Of a stretch of DNA of 64,000 bases, positions 27,930-36,904 are shown piece by piece. Made by a program: the position numbers and the translations under genes. How positions within the stretch are numbered: position 1 is the stretch's first letter; every line of letters starts with the position of its first letter. The DNA comes from an uncultured Aquimarina sp. Lineage in GTDB: Bacteria; Bacteroidota; Bacteroidia; Flavobacteriales; Flavobacteriaceae. Under the pieces are notes generated by a model. It worked only from the letters and a program-made list of their open reading frames with translations, was not told the origin of the DNA and did not search any database. Where the stretch lies: NCBI RefSeq assembly GCF_947492965.1, contig NZ_CANLOZ010000005.1, forward strand, positions 434,001 to 498,000. Reading direction: 5' to 3'.

Positions 27930-30652
27930 GTATGATAAGAAGTTATAGACTTTGTTGTTTCTTATGGTTGACTATATTAGTTTGTAATGCACAACAAATG
28001 TCAGCAACCTTAGATTCTATAGTTTCCAATGTAGATAGTGACACTTTAAGAAAGAGACTATATACAGAACTTTTTAACACTTACAAAAGCAATAACAACT
28101 ATAGGCAATTGGGAGCTGATGCGCATGAGCTTGCTAAATGGTATTATCGGGACAAAGACAAAAAAAATACGATATACTATACAGAACTTGCTATTGAAGC
28201 AAAAAAGAAAGCGATTCCTTTTGATGAAGAATTATTAAAAAACAGTTATATCAATCTTGGTTTTTTTCATAGAAAATATGGTAATCACGAAAAGGCAATC
28301 AAAGCGTTAAAAAGTGCTATACCATTCAAAAAAAAATCACTAAATATCAGAGCATATAATTACCTTGCTAACAGTTACGACATTCTTCAAGACCCCTATA
28401 ATGCAGTAGAAAACCGCTTACAAGTTTTTAAATATTTAGATTCAAAAACAGATCTTCAACAATTGATTGACAACCATATCAAACTAGCCTTTTCATACAG
28501 AGGATTTAGAGATTCTCTGGGAGGAAAAAAAGCAACACAACACCTATTAACAGCAGACTCAATTACAGATCTTATCAGTAATCCTAAAAAAGAAAGCACA
28601 TATCTAATTAAGTCAAATCTTGGTATTCAATTTTATGAGAACAACAGTAAAAAATTAAATTTAAAAACTGGTATTCGCTATTATAAAGAAGCACTTCTAA
28701 TTTCTAAACAAACTAGCAATAAAAGACACCAATGCTCATCTTATTATAATCTTGGTTTAGCACACATTGATATAGACACTATTCTTTCTAAAAAATATTT
28801 TGACCAATCCCTAAACTTGGTACCCCATAAACCTCAATTATTAAAATCTATTCAGTTTGGCTATGGTAAATTAGCTTATAAACAAGAACAATATGATAAG
28901 GCTCTTAGTTTTTATAACAGTTCTATTAAAGGTTTTTTAAATAATCAAAACATATCAGATGACTTGGAACCTACCCTAGAGGATCTAAATTCTGTGAAAA
29001 AAAAATCGCTATTATTGGAGATTTTAAAAACTAAAATTAAAATTTTAAACGAACAAGGAATTAAGACTAAGAATCCTAAAAAATATATTCAAGCTCTAAA
29101 AACCCTTAAAATTGCGGATCAACTCATAGAAATAATAATTACCTCCGACGCTTCTTATTTAACCAAATTACATTGGAGAGATTTAGCTTCAGAGATCTAT
29201 ATTATTGGGTTAGAAGCCTGTTATCAAGCCAATCTTTTAGACAAAGCTTTTTACCTGATGGAAAAAAACAAAGCTTTACTCTTACTCCAAGATCTTAATA
29301 GAAGTAAAGAAGAATTACCGGAAGTCATTTTAGAAAAAGAGTTAGCATTTAAAAATTACATCGCTTCTTTAGAAGAAAAGAAACAAGGACTTTCTGCGCA
29401 ACAACAAGATTCTATTGCTATTCTTGTATTTGATAAAAAAACGGCATTAGGACGTTTCCAAGATTCCATTGCAGATGATTATCCTAATCATTTTTTAGCA
29501 AAAGAAATACCGACATTGACTTCTTTATCCGCAATAAAACCCCAGCAAAATGAGATTATCATTCAGTATACTATGGCAGAAAGAATAGCTTATACAACTC
29601 CATACGGTTATGGAATGATGATCTCAAATACAGGAAATCAATTATTTAAATTAAAAGGTATTGACGATATTCTAAATAATATCAAAACGCTCAGAAGACT
29701 CTTAAACCAACCTTTTACTACGGCAGAGAATATTATTACTTATAGAAAAACATCCAATGATATCTATAACGCTTTATTCCCAGAAGAAATACAAGCAACA
29801 CTTAAGGGTAAAAAAGTAACTATTATCCCAGATCATATGCTTAGTATGATTCCTTTTGAAGCCTTGGTTACCGATCTTGACAATAGCACTTATCTCATCG
29901 AAGACTGCGAAATTGATTACGCTTTTTCGCTTACCTTCCGACAGCAAAATGCTAAAATATCCCGAAAAGCATCGCAAGATTTCTTGGGTGTTGCTCCGGT
30001 AAATTTCTCAAAAGGTTTAACCGCACTACAAAACAGTAACAAAGAGATTACAACTGCGAATGCATTTTATAATGGAGATTTATTATTGGATCAAGAAGCT
30101 ACCAAAGAAAACTTTATTAAAAAGATCAAAGATTATAAAATCCTACATCTTGCCACGCATGCAGATGCCTCGGATTCTATAGCGCCATGGATCGCGTTTA
30201 GAAATTCTAAACTCACGGATCTAGAACTTAATTCACTGCAAAGTCAGGCAGAATTAGTTGTATTAAGTGCATGCAATACATCTTTAGGAAAGATAAGTCG
30301 TGGAGAAGGTATTCTTAGTCTTGCCAGAGGTTTTTTTAAATCGGGTGCTAATACGGTCATTCCATCTTTATGGAGTACCAATGATAAAGCGACTGCTACC
30401 ATCACTGCTGATTTTTATAAAAACCTAAGCGAAGGACAAACCAAATCGGCAGCTTTACGGACTGCAAAACTAAATTATCTACATAACAACACAGATGCAG
30501 AAGCATCACCACACTATTGGGCATCGATGATCCTTATTGGAGATACAGGAACATTGTTGCCACAATCTAATGATTTATGGATGCTGTGGATCGGCTTAGT
30601 TGCAGTACTACTTTTGTATTTAGTGTATTTCTTAGTTAAAAAAACAAGATAA
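27926..30652 (+). CDS. Secreted TPR-CHAT protease 2 (paralogue of the preceding gene)
   Basis: I use the ATG at 27926, overlapping the upstream stop as ATGA; the longer frame from 27854 lies inside the first gene. The 908-residue product repeats the same plan: signal peptide ending near VCNAQ, TPR helices, CHAT domain with His in LHLATHADAS (H745) and Cys in LSACNTS (C783), and a terminal membrane helix (~883-903). The two proteins are clearly paralogous over the whole length, and the last ~70 residues before the membrane helix are almost identical. Tight coupling suggests equal amounts, perhaps a heterodimer. Confidence 0.85.
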   Translation: MSMIRSYRLCCFLWLTILVCNAQQMSATLDSIVSNVDSDTLRKRLYTELFNTYKSNNNYRQLGADAHELAKWYYRDKDKKNTIYYTELAIEAKKKAIPFDEELLKNSYINLGFFHRKYGNHEKAIKALKSAIPFKKKSLNIRAYNYLANSYDILQDPYNAVENRLQVFKYLDSKTDLQQLIDNHIKLAFSYRGFRDSLGGKKATQHLLTADSITDLISNPKKESTYLIKSNLGIQFYENNSKKLNLKTGIRYYKEALLISKQTSNKRHQCSSYYNLGLAHIDIDTILSKKYFDQSLNLVPHKPQLLKSIQFGYGKLAYKQEQYDKALSFYNSSIKGFLNNQNISDDLEPTLEDLNSVKKKSLLLEILKTKIKILNEQGIKTKNPKKYIQALKTLKIADQLIEIIITSDASYLTKLHWRDLASEIYIIGLEACYQANLLDKAFYLMEKNKALLLLQDLNRSKEELPEVILEKELAFKNYIASLEEKKQGLSAQQQDSIAILVFDKKTALGRFQDSIADDYPNHFLAKEIPTLTSLSAIKPQQNEIIIQYTMAERIAYTTPYGYGMMISNTGNQLFKLKGIDDILNNIKTLRRLLNQPFTTAENIITYRKTSNDIYNALFPEEIQATLKGKKVTIIPDHMLSMIPFEALVTDLDNSTYLIEDCEIDYAFSLTFRQQNAKISRKASQDFLGVAPVNFSKGLTALQNSNKEITTANAFYNGDLLLDQEATKENFIKKIKDYKILHLATHADASDSIAPWIAFRNSKLTDLELNSLQSQAELVVLSACNTSLGKISRGEGILSLARGFFKSGANTVIPSLWSTNDKATATITADFYKNLSEGQTKSAALRTAKLNYLHNNTDAEASPHYWASMILIGDTGTLLPQSNDLWMLWIGLVAVLLLYLVYFLVKKTR
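30367..30583 (+). repeat. Second copy of the 217-base segment shared by the two CHAT genes
   Basis: Partner of 27644-27860, in the same reading frame and at the equivalent position of the second CHAT gene. It encodes the end of the CHAT domain up to the start of the membrane helix. Confidence 0.75.
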
Positions 30653-30742
30653 TCGTTAGTGCCTCCAAAAATTCGATTGTGAAAAAAATCTGTTAATTTT
30701 TCTATAAAAAAGAAAAAACGATAGTAACAATTCATTTTCTAA

Positions 30743-30797
30743 GGAACGTCTTTGTAGACATAGATCCTGAATGTCTATAAATGTTCGGGTTTTTTTA
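30743..30797 (+). promoter_or_regulatory. Attenuator-like hairpin pair before the peptide gene
   Basis: Two mutually exclusive stems can form. One is TAGACAT / ATGTCTA (30755-30761 with 30771-30777). The other is CCTGAA / TTCGGG (30766-30771 with 30784-30789), followed at once by seven T. The second has the form of an intrinsic terminator, and it lies 19 bases before the peptide ATG. It could end the CHAT transcript or control read-through into the peptide gene. Confidence 0.5.
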
Positions 30798-30815
30798 AAA
30801 TTAAAACTAAAAATT

Positions 30816-31025
30816 ATGTTACAAGACATTTTAAAAGTAAACGGAGTACAAAAAGTAAACAAACAACAGCAAAAATCTATTAAAGGAGGTGACATACCAA
30901 TACTAGTAGAGGAGCATCCTTGTGGGGATACTGGTGGAAGAATCAATTATTTTACTAATCAATTGTTTTGTAAACAAGTTGGAGGAGTATGGCTAGGTGG
31001 TACTTCATGTATGATCTGTCATTAA
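30816..31025 (+). CDS. Double-glycine-leader, Cys-containing small peptide (bacteriocin-like)
   Basis: I use the ATG at 30816, giving 69 residues. The first 25 form a leader (MLQDILKVNGVQKVNKQQQK then SIKGG) ending in a GG site like those cut by C39-peptidase ABC exporters. Flavobacterial peptide families often carry this '(Q)QKSI(K/N)GG' leader. The predicted 44-residue mature peptide has four cysteines (36, 52, 65, 68 of the precursor) and several Gly pairs. No modifying enzyme or exporter is nearby; the neighbours are the two CHAT proteases upstream. It could be a bacteriocin, a signal peptide, or a substrate of the CHAT system. A terminator follows. Confidence 0.7.
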   Translation: MLQDILKVNGVQKVNKQQQKSIKGGDIPILVEEHPCGDTGGRINYFTNQLFCKQVGGVWLGGTSCMICH

Positions 31026-31050
31026 TCTAAATTATTAAACAAATCATACA

Positions 31051-31097
31051 AAAATGGAGAGAATAATAGCATAATCAATTATTCTCTCTATTTTCTT
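31051..31097 (+). terminator. Intrinsic terminator after the peptide gene
   Basis: A stem of about 12 bp built on AGAGAATAAT / ATTATTCTCT (31055-31067 with 31078-31090) is followed by TTTTCTTATT. The remainder of the 31.03-31.37 kb gap holds no ORF of note, only a promoter near its end. Confidence 0.75.
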
Positions 31098-31336
31098 ATT
31101 CTACACATCATAGCTCTATAGCATTTAAAAAAAGAACTATATCTCACAAAATGACATCTGATAACTCTATAACTTTACGCTATCATTCCCTATAACAACC
31201 ACTCTATTCGTATTAGTTATCACTATTTTAATAACAAGATCATTTAGTGTATTTCTATTTAGAAAAGATAACACAACTTACTTAACTAATTAAAAGTTAT
31301 TTTTAACCGAACGGATCGGATTTTTTCCAAAAAAGC

Positions 31337-31344
31337 TATATTTG
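31337..31344 (+). promoter_or_regulatory. Candidate -7 box for the 31374 gene
   Basis: TATATTTG (TAnnTTTG) lies about 30 bases before the ATG. A -33 TTTG is not clear. Confidence 0.4.
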
Positions 31345-31373
31345 TAGTTGCGCAAACTCAGATCGTCACACAC

Positions 31374-32579
31374 ATGAAATCTTTACTTAGTATTGTAGTT
31401 GGTTTATTTTTTATAACCACTATGCAGGCACAGAGCATTTATGAAGCGGGTTATTTTGTAGATAATAACGGAAAACGTACAGAATGCTTAATCAAAAAAC
31501 TTCCTTGGAGAACCAACCCAACCGAATTCCAATGGAAAAAAAACATTTCTTCTAGTTCTAAAACTGCTACCATCGAAAACATAAAAGAATTTGGAGTTGG
31601 AGAAGATTACGTTTACAAAAGGTACATTTTACAATTTGATCTTAACGGAGATACCGTAGGAAAGTCTACCAAATACAAAGATCCAGATCTTACCTATAAA
31701 AAGATTTTTTTAAGAACCATCTTAAAAAGTAAAACAACGCTGTATCAATATTCTAAAAACGACGTGCATCGTTTTTTCTATACCAATCCTGAGACAGTAT
31801 ACCCAGAACTGCTATTATACAAGGTTTTTTATACTCCTGATGAAAGCAAAAAACCAGGAAAAAAAGTAATTCCTCAGGAAAATAACACCTACCAAGAACA
31901 ATTAGCTAAAAAAATAAAATGTGGAGATCAAGATCCTTCTAAGTTAACCTATACACAAGGAGATCTTAAACGATATTTTAAAAAATATAATGAATGTAAA
32001 GGCAATAAAATTGAATATATCATCCGTAAAAAAATTAACCAAACAAGAATTGGTGTGGTCGCTGCAGTTGATCTAACAGGATTTACTCATGGTTCTATTG
32101 CCGGTCCTGCAGGCGATGTAAATTATGATGATGTATTTGCTCCTCGTTATGGAGTCTTTATAGAAACCTTTATCCCGTTTTCTAAAGTAGATTTAAGTTT
32201 CTTCTTAGAATCCACCTACAAGGCATTTACAATGGATGGAAGAGACTTTGCTATTTCTAACAGTGAATTCGAATTAGATTATAAAAGTATTAATGTTGCT
32301 GTAGGACCAAGATTCCATATTTATTTGAGTCCTAAATTTGAGCTATTCCTGGAAGGAGGACTTACTGTAGATTTTAATATCGGTACAGAAGCTACTGAAT
32401 TTATGGAAAATGAATTAGAAAACACAACCACAGATTATTTTTATGGAGGTGGTATTGGATCTGGTCGTTTAAAGATTGGATTCAGACAATACTCTCCCAA
32501 AAACATTTCTAAAAGTACTGCAATACCAGATTCAGAGCTTACTACTTCTAGTCTTTATGTTTCTTTCAATATTTTTTAG
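31374..32579 (+). CDS. Exported protein with C-terminal outer-membrane beta-barrel region
   Basis: This 401-residue protein has a signal peptide (cleavage after ...TTMQAQ). Residues ~20-190 form a beta-rich domain (GYFVDNNGKRTECLIKKLPWRTNPTEF), with a Lys-rich stretch near 150-215 that contains two Cys. The last ~190 residues have alternating hydrophobic/aromatic strands (GVFIETFIPFSKVDLSFFLESTY ... LYVSFNIF, with a terminal Phe) like a small outer-membrane barrel. I recognise the type from flavobacterial genomes but no defined function. It stands alone between two terminators. Confidence 0.7.
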   Translation: MKSLLSIVVGLFFITTMQAQSIYEAGYFVDNNGKRTECLIKKLPWRTNPTEFQWKKNISSSSKTATIENIKEFGVGEDYVYKRYILQFDLNGDTVGKSTKYKDPDLTYKKIFLRTILKSKTTLYQYSKNDVHRFFYTNPETVYPELLLYKVFYTPDESKKPGKKVIPQENNTYQEQLAKKIKCGDQDPSKLTYTQGDLKRYFKKYNECKGNKIEYIIRKKINQTRIGVVAAVDLTGFTHGSIAGPAGDVNYDDVFAPRYGVFIETFIPFSKVDLSFFLESTYKAFTMDGRDFAISNSEFELDYKSINVAVGPRFHIYLSPKFELFLEGGLTVDFNIGTEATEFMENELENTTTDYFYGGGIGSGRLKIGFRQYSPKNISKSTAIPDSELTTSSLYVSFNIF

Positions 32580-32608
32580 GCACAAAAACAATCATAAAAT
32601 AAAAAAAC

Positions 32609-32643
32609 AAAAAAGGATTATACAATTAGTATAATCCTTTTTT
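32609..32643. terminator. Bidirectional terminator between the 31374 gene and recQ
   Basis: AAAAAGGATTATAC pairs with GTATAATCCTTTTT around a 5-base loop, serving both converging genes. Confidence 0.88.
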
Positions 32644-32664
32644 ACTTATATAAAATTTAATCTT

Positions 32665-34869
32665 CTAATTTGCTACTTCACTGATAAATTTAATACGATA
32701 TAGTCGTAACTCTTCATCATCATAATCACCATCGAACTCTTCGATGGCTGTATCAATTTTATCACTTTCAGCTTCAATAAAATACTCATGTATTTCTTCC
32801 TGCTGATCTTCGTCTAATATTTCATCTATCCAATAACTGATATTTAATTTTGTACCACTGTAGACAATCGCTTCCATTTCTTTTATAAAATCTGGCATGT
32901 CCATTCCTTTAGCAGCAGCAATATCATCTAATGGCAATTTTCTATCTACATTCTGAATAATATATAGTTTGATACCGCTATTTGCTCCTGTACTCTTTAC
33001 CACAAAATCATCAGGACGCATAATATCGTTTTCTTCTACATATTTAGCGATAAGCGCTATAAATTCTTTTCCGTATTTCTTAGCTTTTCCCTCTCCTACT
33101 CCATGTACATTTCCTAATTCTTCAATACTTATAGGGTATTTAAGTGCCATATCCTCTAAAGAAGGATCTTGAAATACCACAAATGGAGGCACTCCTAGTT
33201 TCTTTGCAACCTTTTTCCTAAGATCTTTTAGCATTCCAACCAATTGCTCGTCTGTTCCTCCTTTTCCTCCTGATTTCGCTGCGGTAATTATAGAATCATC
33301 CTTGGTTTCATCATACACGTGATCTTCTGTCATCATAAAACTAACAGGCGACTCGATAAATTCTCTTCCTTCTTTGGTGATACGTATCACTCCATACGTC
33401 TCTATGTCTTTTCGCAAATATCCAGAAACCAACACTTGTCGTATCAATGCCATCCAGTACTTATCTTCTTTTGATTTTCCAGTTCCAAAGAATGGCTGTT
33501 CATGGGTTTTATGAGAAATAATAAGAGCATTACTTTTCCCAATGAGTGTATTTACAAGATCTTTAGACTTATATATTTCTCCAGTTTTATTTACAACTTT
33601 TAATAATAGTTGTACCTCATCCTTTGCTTCGTGCTTCTTTTTAGGGTTACGAACATTATCGTCCATATCCGCTCCTTCTCCCGTTACCTCATCAAATTCT
33701 TCTCCGAAATAATGTAGAATAAATTTACGTCTGGAAATAGAAGTTTCTGCAAAAGCAACCACCTCCTGTAATAGAGCATGACCAATTTCCTGTTCGGCAA
33801 CAGGTTTTCCACTCATAAATTTTTCTAGCTTTTCGATATCCTTATAGGCATAATAAGCTAAACAATGTCCTTCTCCTCCATCACGTCCAGCACGACCAGT
33901 TTCCTGATAATAACTTTCGATACTTTTAGGGATATCATGATGAATCACAAAACGAACATCTGGTTTATCAATCCCCATCCCAAAAGCAATCGTTGCTACC
34001 ACTACATCCACATCTTCCATAAGGAACATATCTTGATGTTTTGCTCTAGTCTTGGCATCTAAACCTGCGTGATAAGGAACTGCTTTTACTCCATTCACTT
34101 CTAAGGTCTGAGCTAACTCTTCTACGCGCTTTCTGCTTAAGCAATATACAATACCACTTTTACCACTATTTTGCTTTACAAAACGAATGATATCAGCATC
34201 GACGTTCTTAGTTTTTGGACGTATTTCGTAAAAAAGATTAGGTCTATTAAAAGAGGCCTTAAAGGTCTGCGCATTACTCATACCAAGGTTCTTAAGAATG
34301 TCTTCTTGTACTTTGGGAGTAGCTGTGGCGGTTAATCCTATAATGGGGATATCCTCTCCTATTCTTTTGATAATATTTCTAAGATTTCTGTATTCTGGTC
34401 TGAAATCGTGTCCCCACTCGCTAATACAATGTGCTTCATCTACCGCCAAGAAAGAAATTTTTTGTTCCCTTAAGAAGTCTACATATTCTTCTTTGGTTAA
34501 TGATTCTGGAGCAACATAAAGTAACTTAGTAACTCCGTTAACGATATCACTTTTTACTCTTTTTACTTCAGATTTGTTTAAGGACGAATTTAACACATGC
34601 GCAATCCCTTCTTCGGAAGAAATACTACGAATGGCGTCTACTTGATTTTTCATTAATGCGATTAACGGAGATACTACAATTGCTGTTCCTTCGCACATTA
34701 AGGCAGGAAGTTGGTAGCAAAGGGATTTTCCACCACCTGTAGGCATGATTACAAAAGTATTCTCTTTGTTTAAAATACTTTCTATCACCTTTTCCTGCAA
34801 TCCTCTAAATTGACTAAACCCAAAGTACTTTTTTAAAGCTCCTTGTAAGTCAGTTTTGTTCAAACTCAT
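32665..34869 (-). CDS. recQ: ATP-dependent DNA helicase RecQ
   Basis: This 734-residue superfamily 2 helicase unwinds DNA 3'-5' in recombination and fork repair. Motifs are FGFSQFRGLQEKVIESIL at the N-terminus, Walker A MPTGGGKSLCYQLPAL, DEAH box VDEAHCISEWGHDFRPEY, TATATPKV and the QETGRAGRDG motif VI. An RQC-like region and an HRDC domain (PPFVVFQDPSLEDMALKYP) follow, and then a C-terminal extension. It is longer than E. coli RecQ (about 610 residues), which is usual for Bacteroidota. It is divergent from kdsD. Confidence 0.95.
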   Translation of the reverse strand: MSLNKTDLQGALKKYFGFSQFRGLQEKVIESILNKENTFVIMPTGGGKSLCYQLPALMCEGTAIVVSPLIALMKNQVDAIRSISSEEGIAHVLNSSLNKSEVKRVKSDIVNGVTKLLYVAPESLTKEEYVDFLREQKISFLAVDEAHCISEWGHDFRPEYRNLRNIIKRIGEDIPIIGLTATATPKVQEDILKNLGMSNAQTFKASFNRPNLFYEIRPKTKNVDADIIRFVKQNSGKSGIVYCLSRKRVEELAQTLEVNGVKAVPYHAGLDAKTRAKHQDMFLMEDVDVVVATIAFGMGIDKPDVRFVIHHDIPKSIESYYQETGRAGRDGGEGHCLAYYAYKDIEKLEKFMSGKPVAEQEIGHALLQEVVAFAETSISRRKFILHYFGEEFDEVTGEGADMDDNVRNPKKKHEAKDEVQLLLKVVNKTGEIYKSKDLVNTLIGKSNALIISHKTHEQPFFGTGKSKEDKYWMALIRQVLVSGYLRKDIETYGVIRITKEGREFIESPVSFMMTEDHVYDETKDDSIITAAKSGGKGGTDEQLVGMLKDLRKKVAKKLGVPPFVVFQDPSLEDMALKYPISIEELGNVHGVGEGKAKKYGKEFIALIAKYVEENDIMRPDDFVVKSTGANSGIKLYIIQNVDRKLPLDDIAAAKGMDMPDFIKEMEAIVYSGTKLNISYWIDEILDEDQQEEIHEYFIEAESDKIDTAIEEFDGDYDDEELRLYRIKFISEVAN

Positions 34870-34974
34870 TAAATTGTCAAACTTTTATATACCAATTAAA
34901 TTAAAAATAATTCTATCACATAAACCTTTTTCCCCAATTCAGATTTAGTGGATTGTTCTTTTTTAAAAAGTTAC

Positions 34975-34982
34975 CAAAGATA
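34975..34982 (-). promoter_or_regulatory. Candidate -7 box for recQ
   Basis: The minus strand reads TATCTTTG (TAnnTTTG), about 106 bases before the recQ ATG. No -33 box is clear. Confidence 0.35.
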
Positions 34983-35042
34983 AGCAAACTAAAATTTAGA
35001 AAGCTTTTTTTCAGCATTATTTAATATTCATAAGGTATTCTA

Positions 35043-35050
35043 TACCTTTG
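35043..35050 (+). promoter_or_regulatory. Candidate -7 box for the kdsD-tatC-lptB block
   Basis: TACCTTTG (TAnnTTTG) lies about 52 bases before the kdsD start. A -33 element is not clear. Confidence 0.4.
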
Positions 35051-35102
35051 CATAATTAAAGATACTAAAATCTTTATTTATAACACGCAAATTTTATAAA
35101 TT

Positions 35103-36068
35103 TTGAACACCCTCGATACGATTATTTCCTTCGCGCAACAAACTATTAATGAAGAAGCTAGAGCCATTGCACATCTAGAACAACTTATCGACAAGGAATT
35201 TGCTGAAGCCGTGAATACCATTCATAATTCTAATGGACGAGTAATCATTACTGGGATCGGAAAAAGCGCCATAATTGCTTCAAAAATAGTAGCTACCATG
35301 AATTCTACGGGAACTCCCGCTGTATTTATGCACGCTGCAGATGCTATTCACGGAGATTTGGGTAATATCCTGAAAGATGATGTGGTTATTTGTATTTCTA
35401 AAAGTGGAAATACTCCTGAAATAAAGGTGCTAGTTCCCCTAATTAAAAACTTTAACAATACTTTAATTGGCATTACTTCAAACAAGGAGTCTTTCTTAGG
35501 AAAAGAAGCTGATTTTGTACTACACGCATATGTAGAAAAAGAAGCCTGTCCTAATAATCTAGCACCAACTACAAGTACCACCGCGCAATTAGTTATGGGA
35601 GATGCCGTAGCGGTATCTTTATTACACCTTAAGGGTTTCTCTAGCAAGGATTTTGCAAAATATCATCCAGGAGGCGCATTGGGCAAGAAATTATACCTAA
35701 GAGTACAAGATATCGTTTCTAAAAACGAAAAACCGGAAGTAGGTCCAGACTCTGATATCAATTCAGTAATCGTAGAAATGACCGAAAAGAGATTAGGTGC
35801 CACAGCCGTTACCGACAATAATAAGATCATAGGTATTATCACGGATGGAGATTTAAGAAGAATGTTAACCACAAATACTTCTTTTGCAGGATTAACTGCT
35901 AAGGATATTATGTCTCCTAATCCTAAGCGTATTGATATCGATGCGATGGCAGTAGACGCTCTTGATCGTCTAGAAGAATACGGAATATCACAATTATTAG
36001 CAGAAGAACAAGGCAACTATGCTGGCCTTTTACATATTCATGACCTAATGAGAGAAGGAATACTATAA
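35103..36068 (+). CDS. kdsD: Arabinose-5-phosphate isomerase (KpsF/GutQ/KdsD family)
   Basis: This 321-residue protein is read from a TTG start. The N-terminal SIS domain (ITGIGKSAIIASKIVATMNSTGTPAVFMHAADAIHGDLG, SKSGNTPEI) is followed by two CBS domains (~205-320). It converts ribulose-5-phosphate to arabinose-5-phosphate, the first step to Kdo for lipopolysaccharide. Its stop overlaps the tatC ATG by one base (TAATG), so these are coupled. LptB, an LPS exporter ATPase, is three genes downstream, which fits an envelope-assembly block. Confidence 0.92.
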   Translation: MNTLDTIISFAQQTINEEARAIAHLEQLIDKEFAEAVNTIHNSNGRVIITGIGKSAIIASKIVATMNSTGTPAVFMHAADAIHGDLGNILKDDVVICISKSGNTPEIKVLVPLIKNFNNTLIGITSNKESFLGKEADFVLHAYVEKEACPNNLAPTTSTTAQLVMGDAVAVSLLHLKGFSSKDFAKYHPGGALGKKLYLRVQDIVSKNEKPEVGPDSDINSVIVEMTEKRLGATAVTDNNKIIGIITDGDLRRMLTTNTSFAGLTAKDIMSPNPKRIDIDAMAVDALDRLEEYGISQLLAEEQGNYAGLLHIHDLMREGIL

Positions 36069-36904
36069 TGGGAAAGAAGATAACAAAAGATCCACAATCC
36101 ATGTCTTTTCTGGATCATCTTGAAGAATTGAGATGGCATTTAATAAGAGCTACCGTATCCGTTTTGATAGCAGCAATTGTAGCATTTATTGCTAAAGAAT
36201 TTATTTTTGATGTACTAATTTTTGGTCCAAAAAAACCAGATTTCCCTACCTACAAAGGGCTTTGCAATCTTTCTAAACTTTTAGGTTTAGATGAAAGTTT
36301 ATGTTTCCAAGAGTTACCATTTAGTGTACAAAGTAGAAAAGTAGCTGGGCAGTTCTCGGTACATATCTGGACATCTATTACTGCTGGTTTTATAGCAGCT
36401 TTCCCATATGTATTATACGAATTTTGGAAGTTTATTGCTCCTGCATTATATGACAAAGAAAGAAAATACTCTAAGGGGTTCATCATTATCTGCTCTTGTC
36501 TATTTTTTCTAGGTGTACTTTTTGGATATTATATTATTACTCCATTATCAATTAACTTTTTAGGAGGGTATCAGGTGAGTGCAGAAGTATTAAATGAATT
36601 TGATATTGATAGTTACATCGCCTTAGTAAGAGCTTCGGTGATTGCTTGTGGATTGATATTCGAACTGCCTGTTATTATGTTTTTTCTTACCAAAGTTGGG
36701 CTTGTCACTCCTCAATTTTTAAAGAAATACAGAAAATTCGCATTAGTAATTGTATTGATTTTATCCGCTGTAATCACTCCTCCTGATATTGCGAGTCAGG
36801 TGATTGTAGCAATTCCAATATTGATTTTATACGAAGTAAGTATTATTATTTCTAAAATAGTGGTCAAAAGACAAAACAAAAAATTAATTCCGCAAACCAA
36901 ATGA
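36068..36904 (+). CDS. tatC: Twin-arginine translocase subunit TatC
   Basis: This 278-residue inner-membrane protein has six helices. Family residues include the N-terminal FLDHLEELRWHLIRA (signal-recognition Glu), WKFIAPALYDKERKYSKGF, FGYYIITPLSINFL and the late ILSAVITPPDIASQV. It recognises twin-arginine signals for export of folded proteins. It overlaps kdsD by one base and the CMD gene by four (ATGA). TatA is not in the window. Confidence 0.95.
   Translation: MGKKITKDPQSMSFLDHLEELRWHLIRATVSVLIAAIVAFIAKEFIFDVLIFGPKKPDFPTYKGLCNLSKLLGLDESLCFQELPFSVQSRKVAGQFSVHIWTSITAGFIAAFPYVLYEFWKFIAPALYDKERKYSKGFIIICSCLFFLGVLFGYYIITPLSINFLGGYQVSAEVLNEFDIDSYIALVRASVIACGLIFELPVIMFFLTKVGLVTPQFLKKYRKFALVIVLILSAVITPPDIASQVIVAIPILILYEVSIIISKIVVKRQNKKLIPQTK

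Noticed and set aside
31098..31336. Possible small ORF in the gap after the peptide gene
   Set aside because: The longest ATG frame is about 14 codons with no supporting signal.
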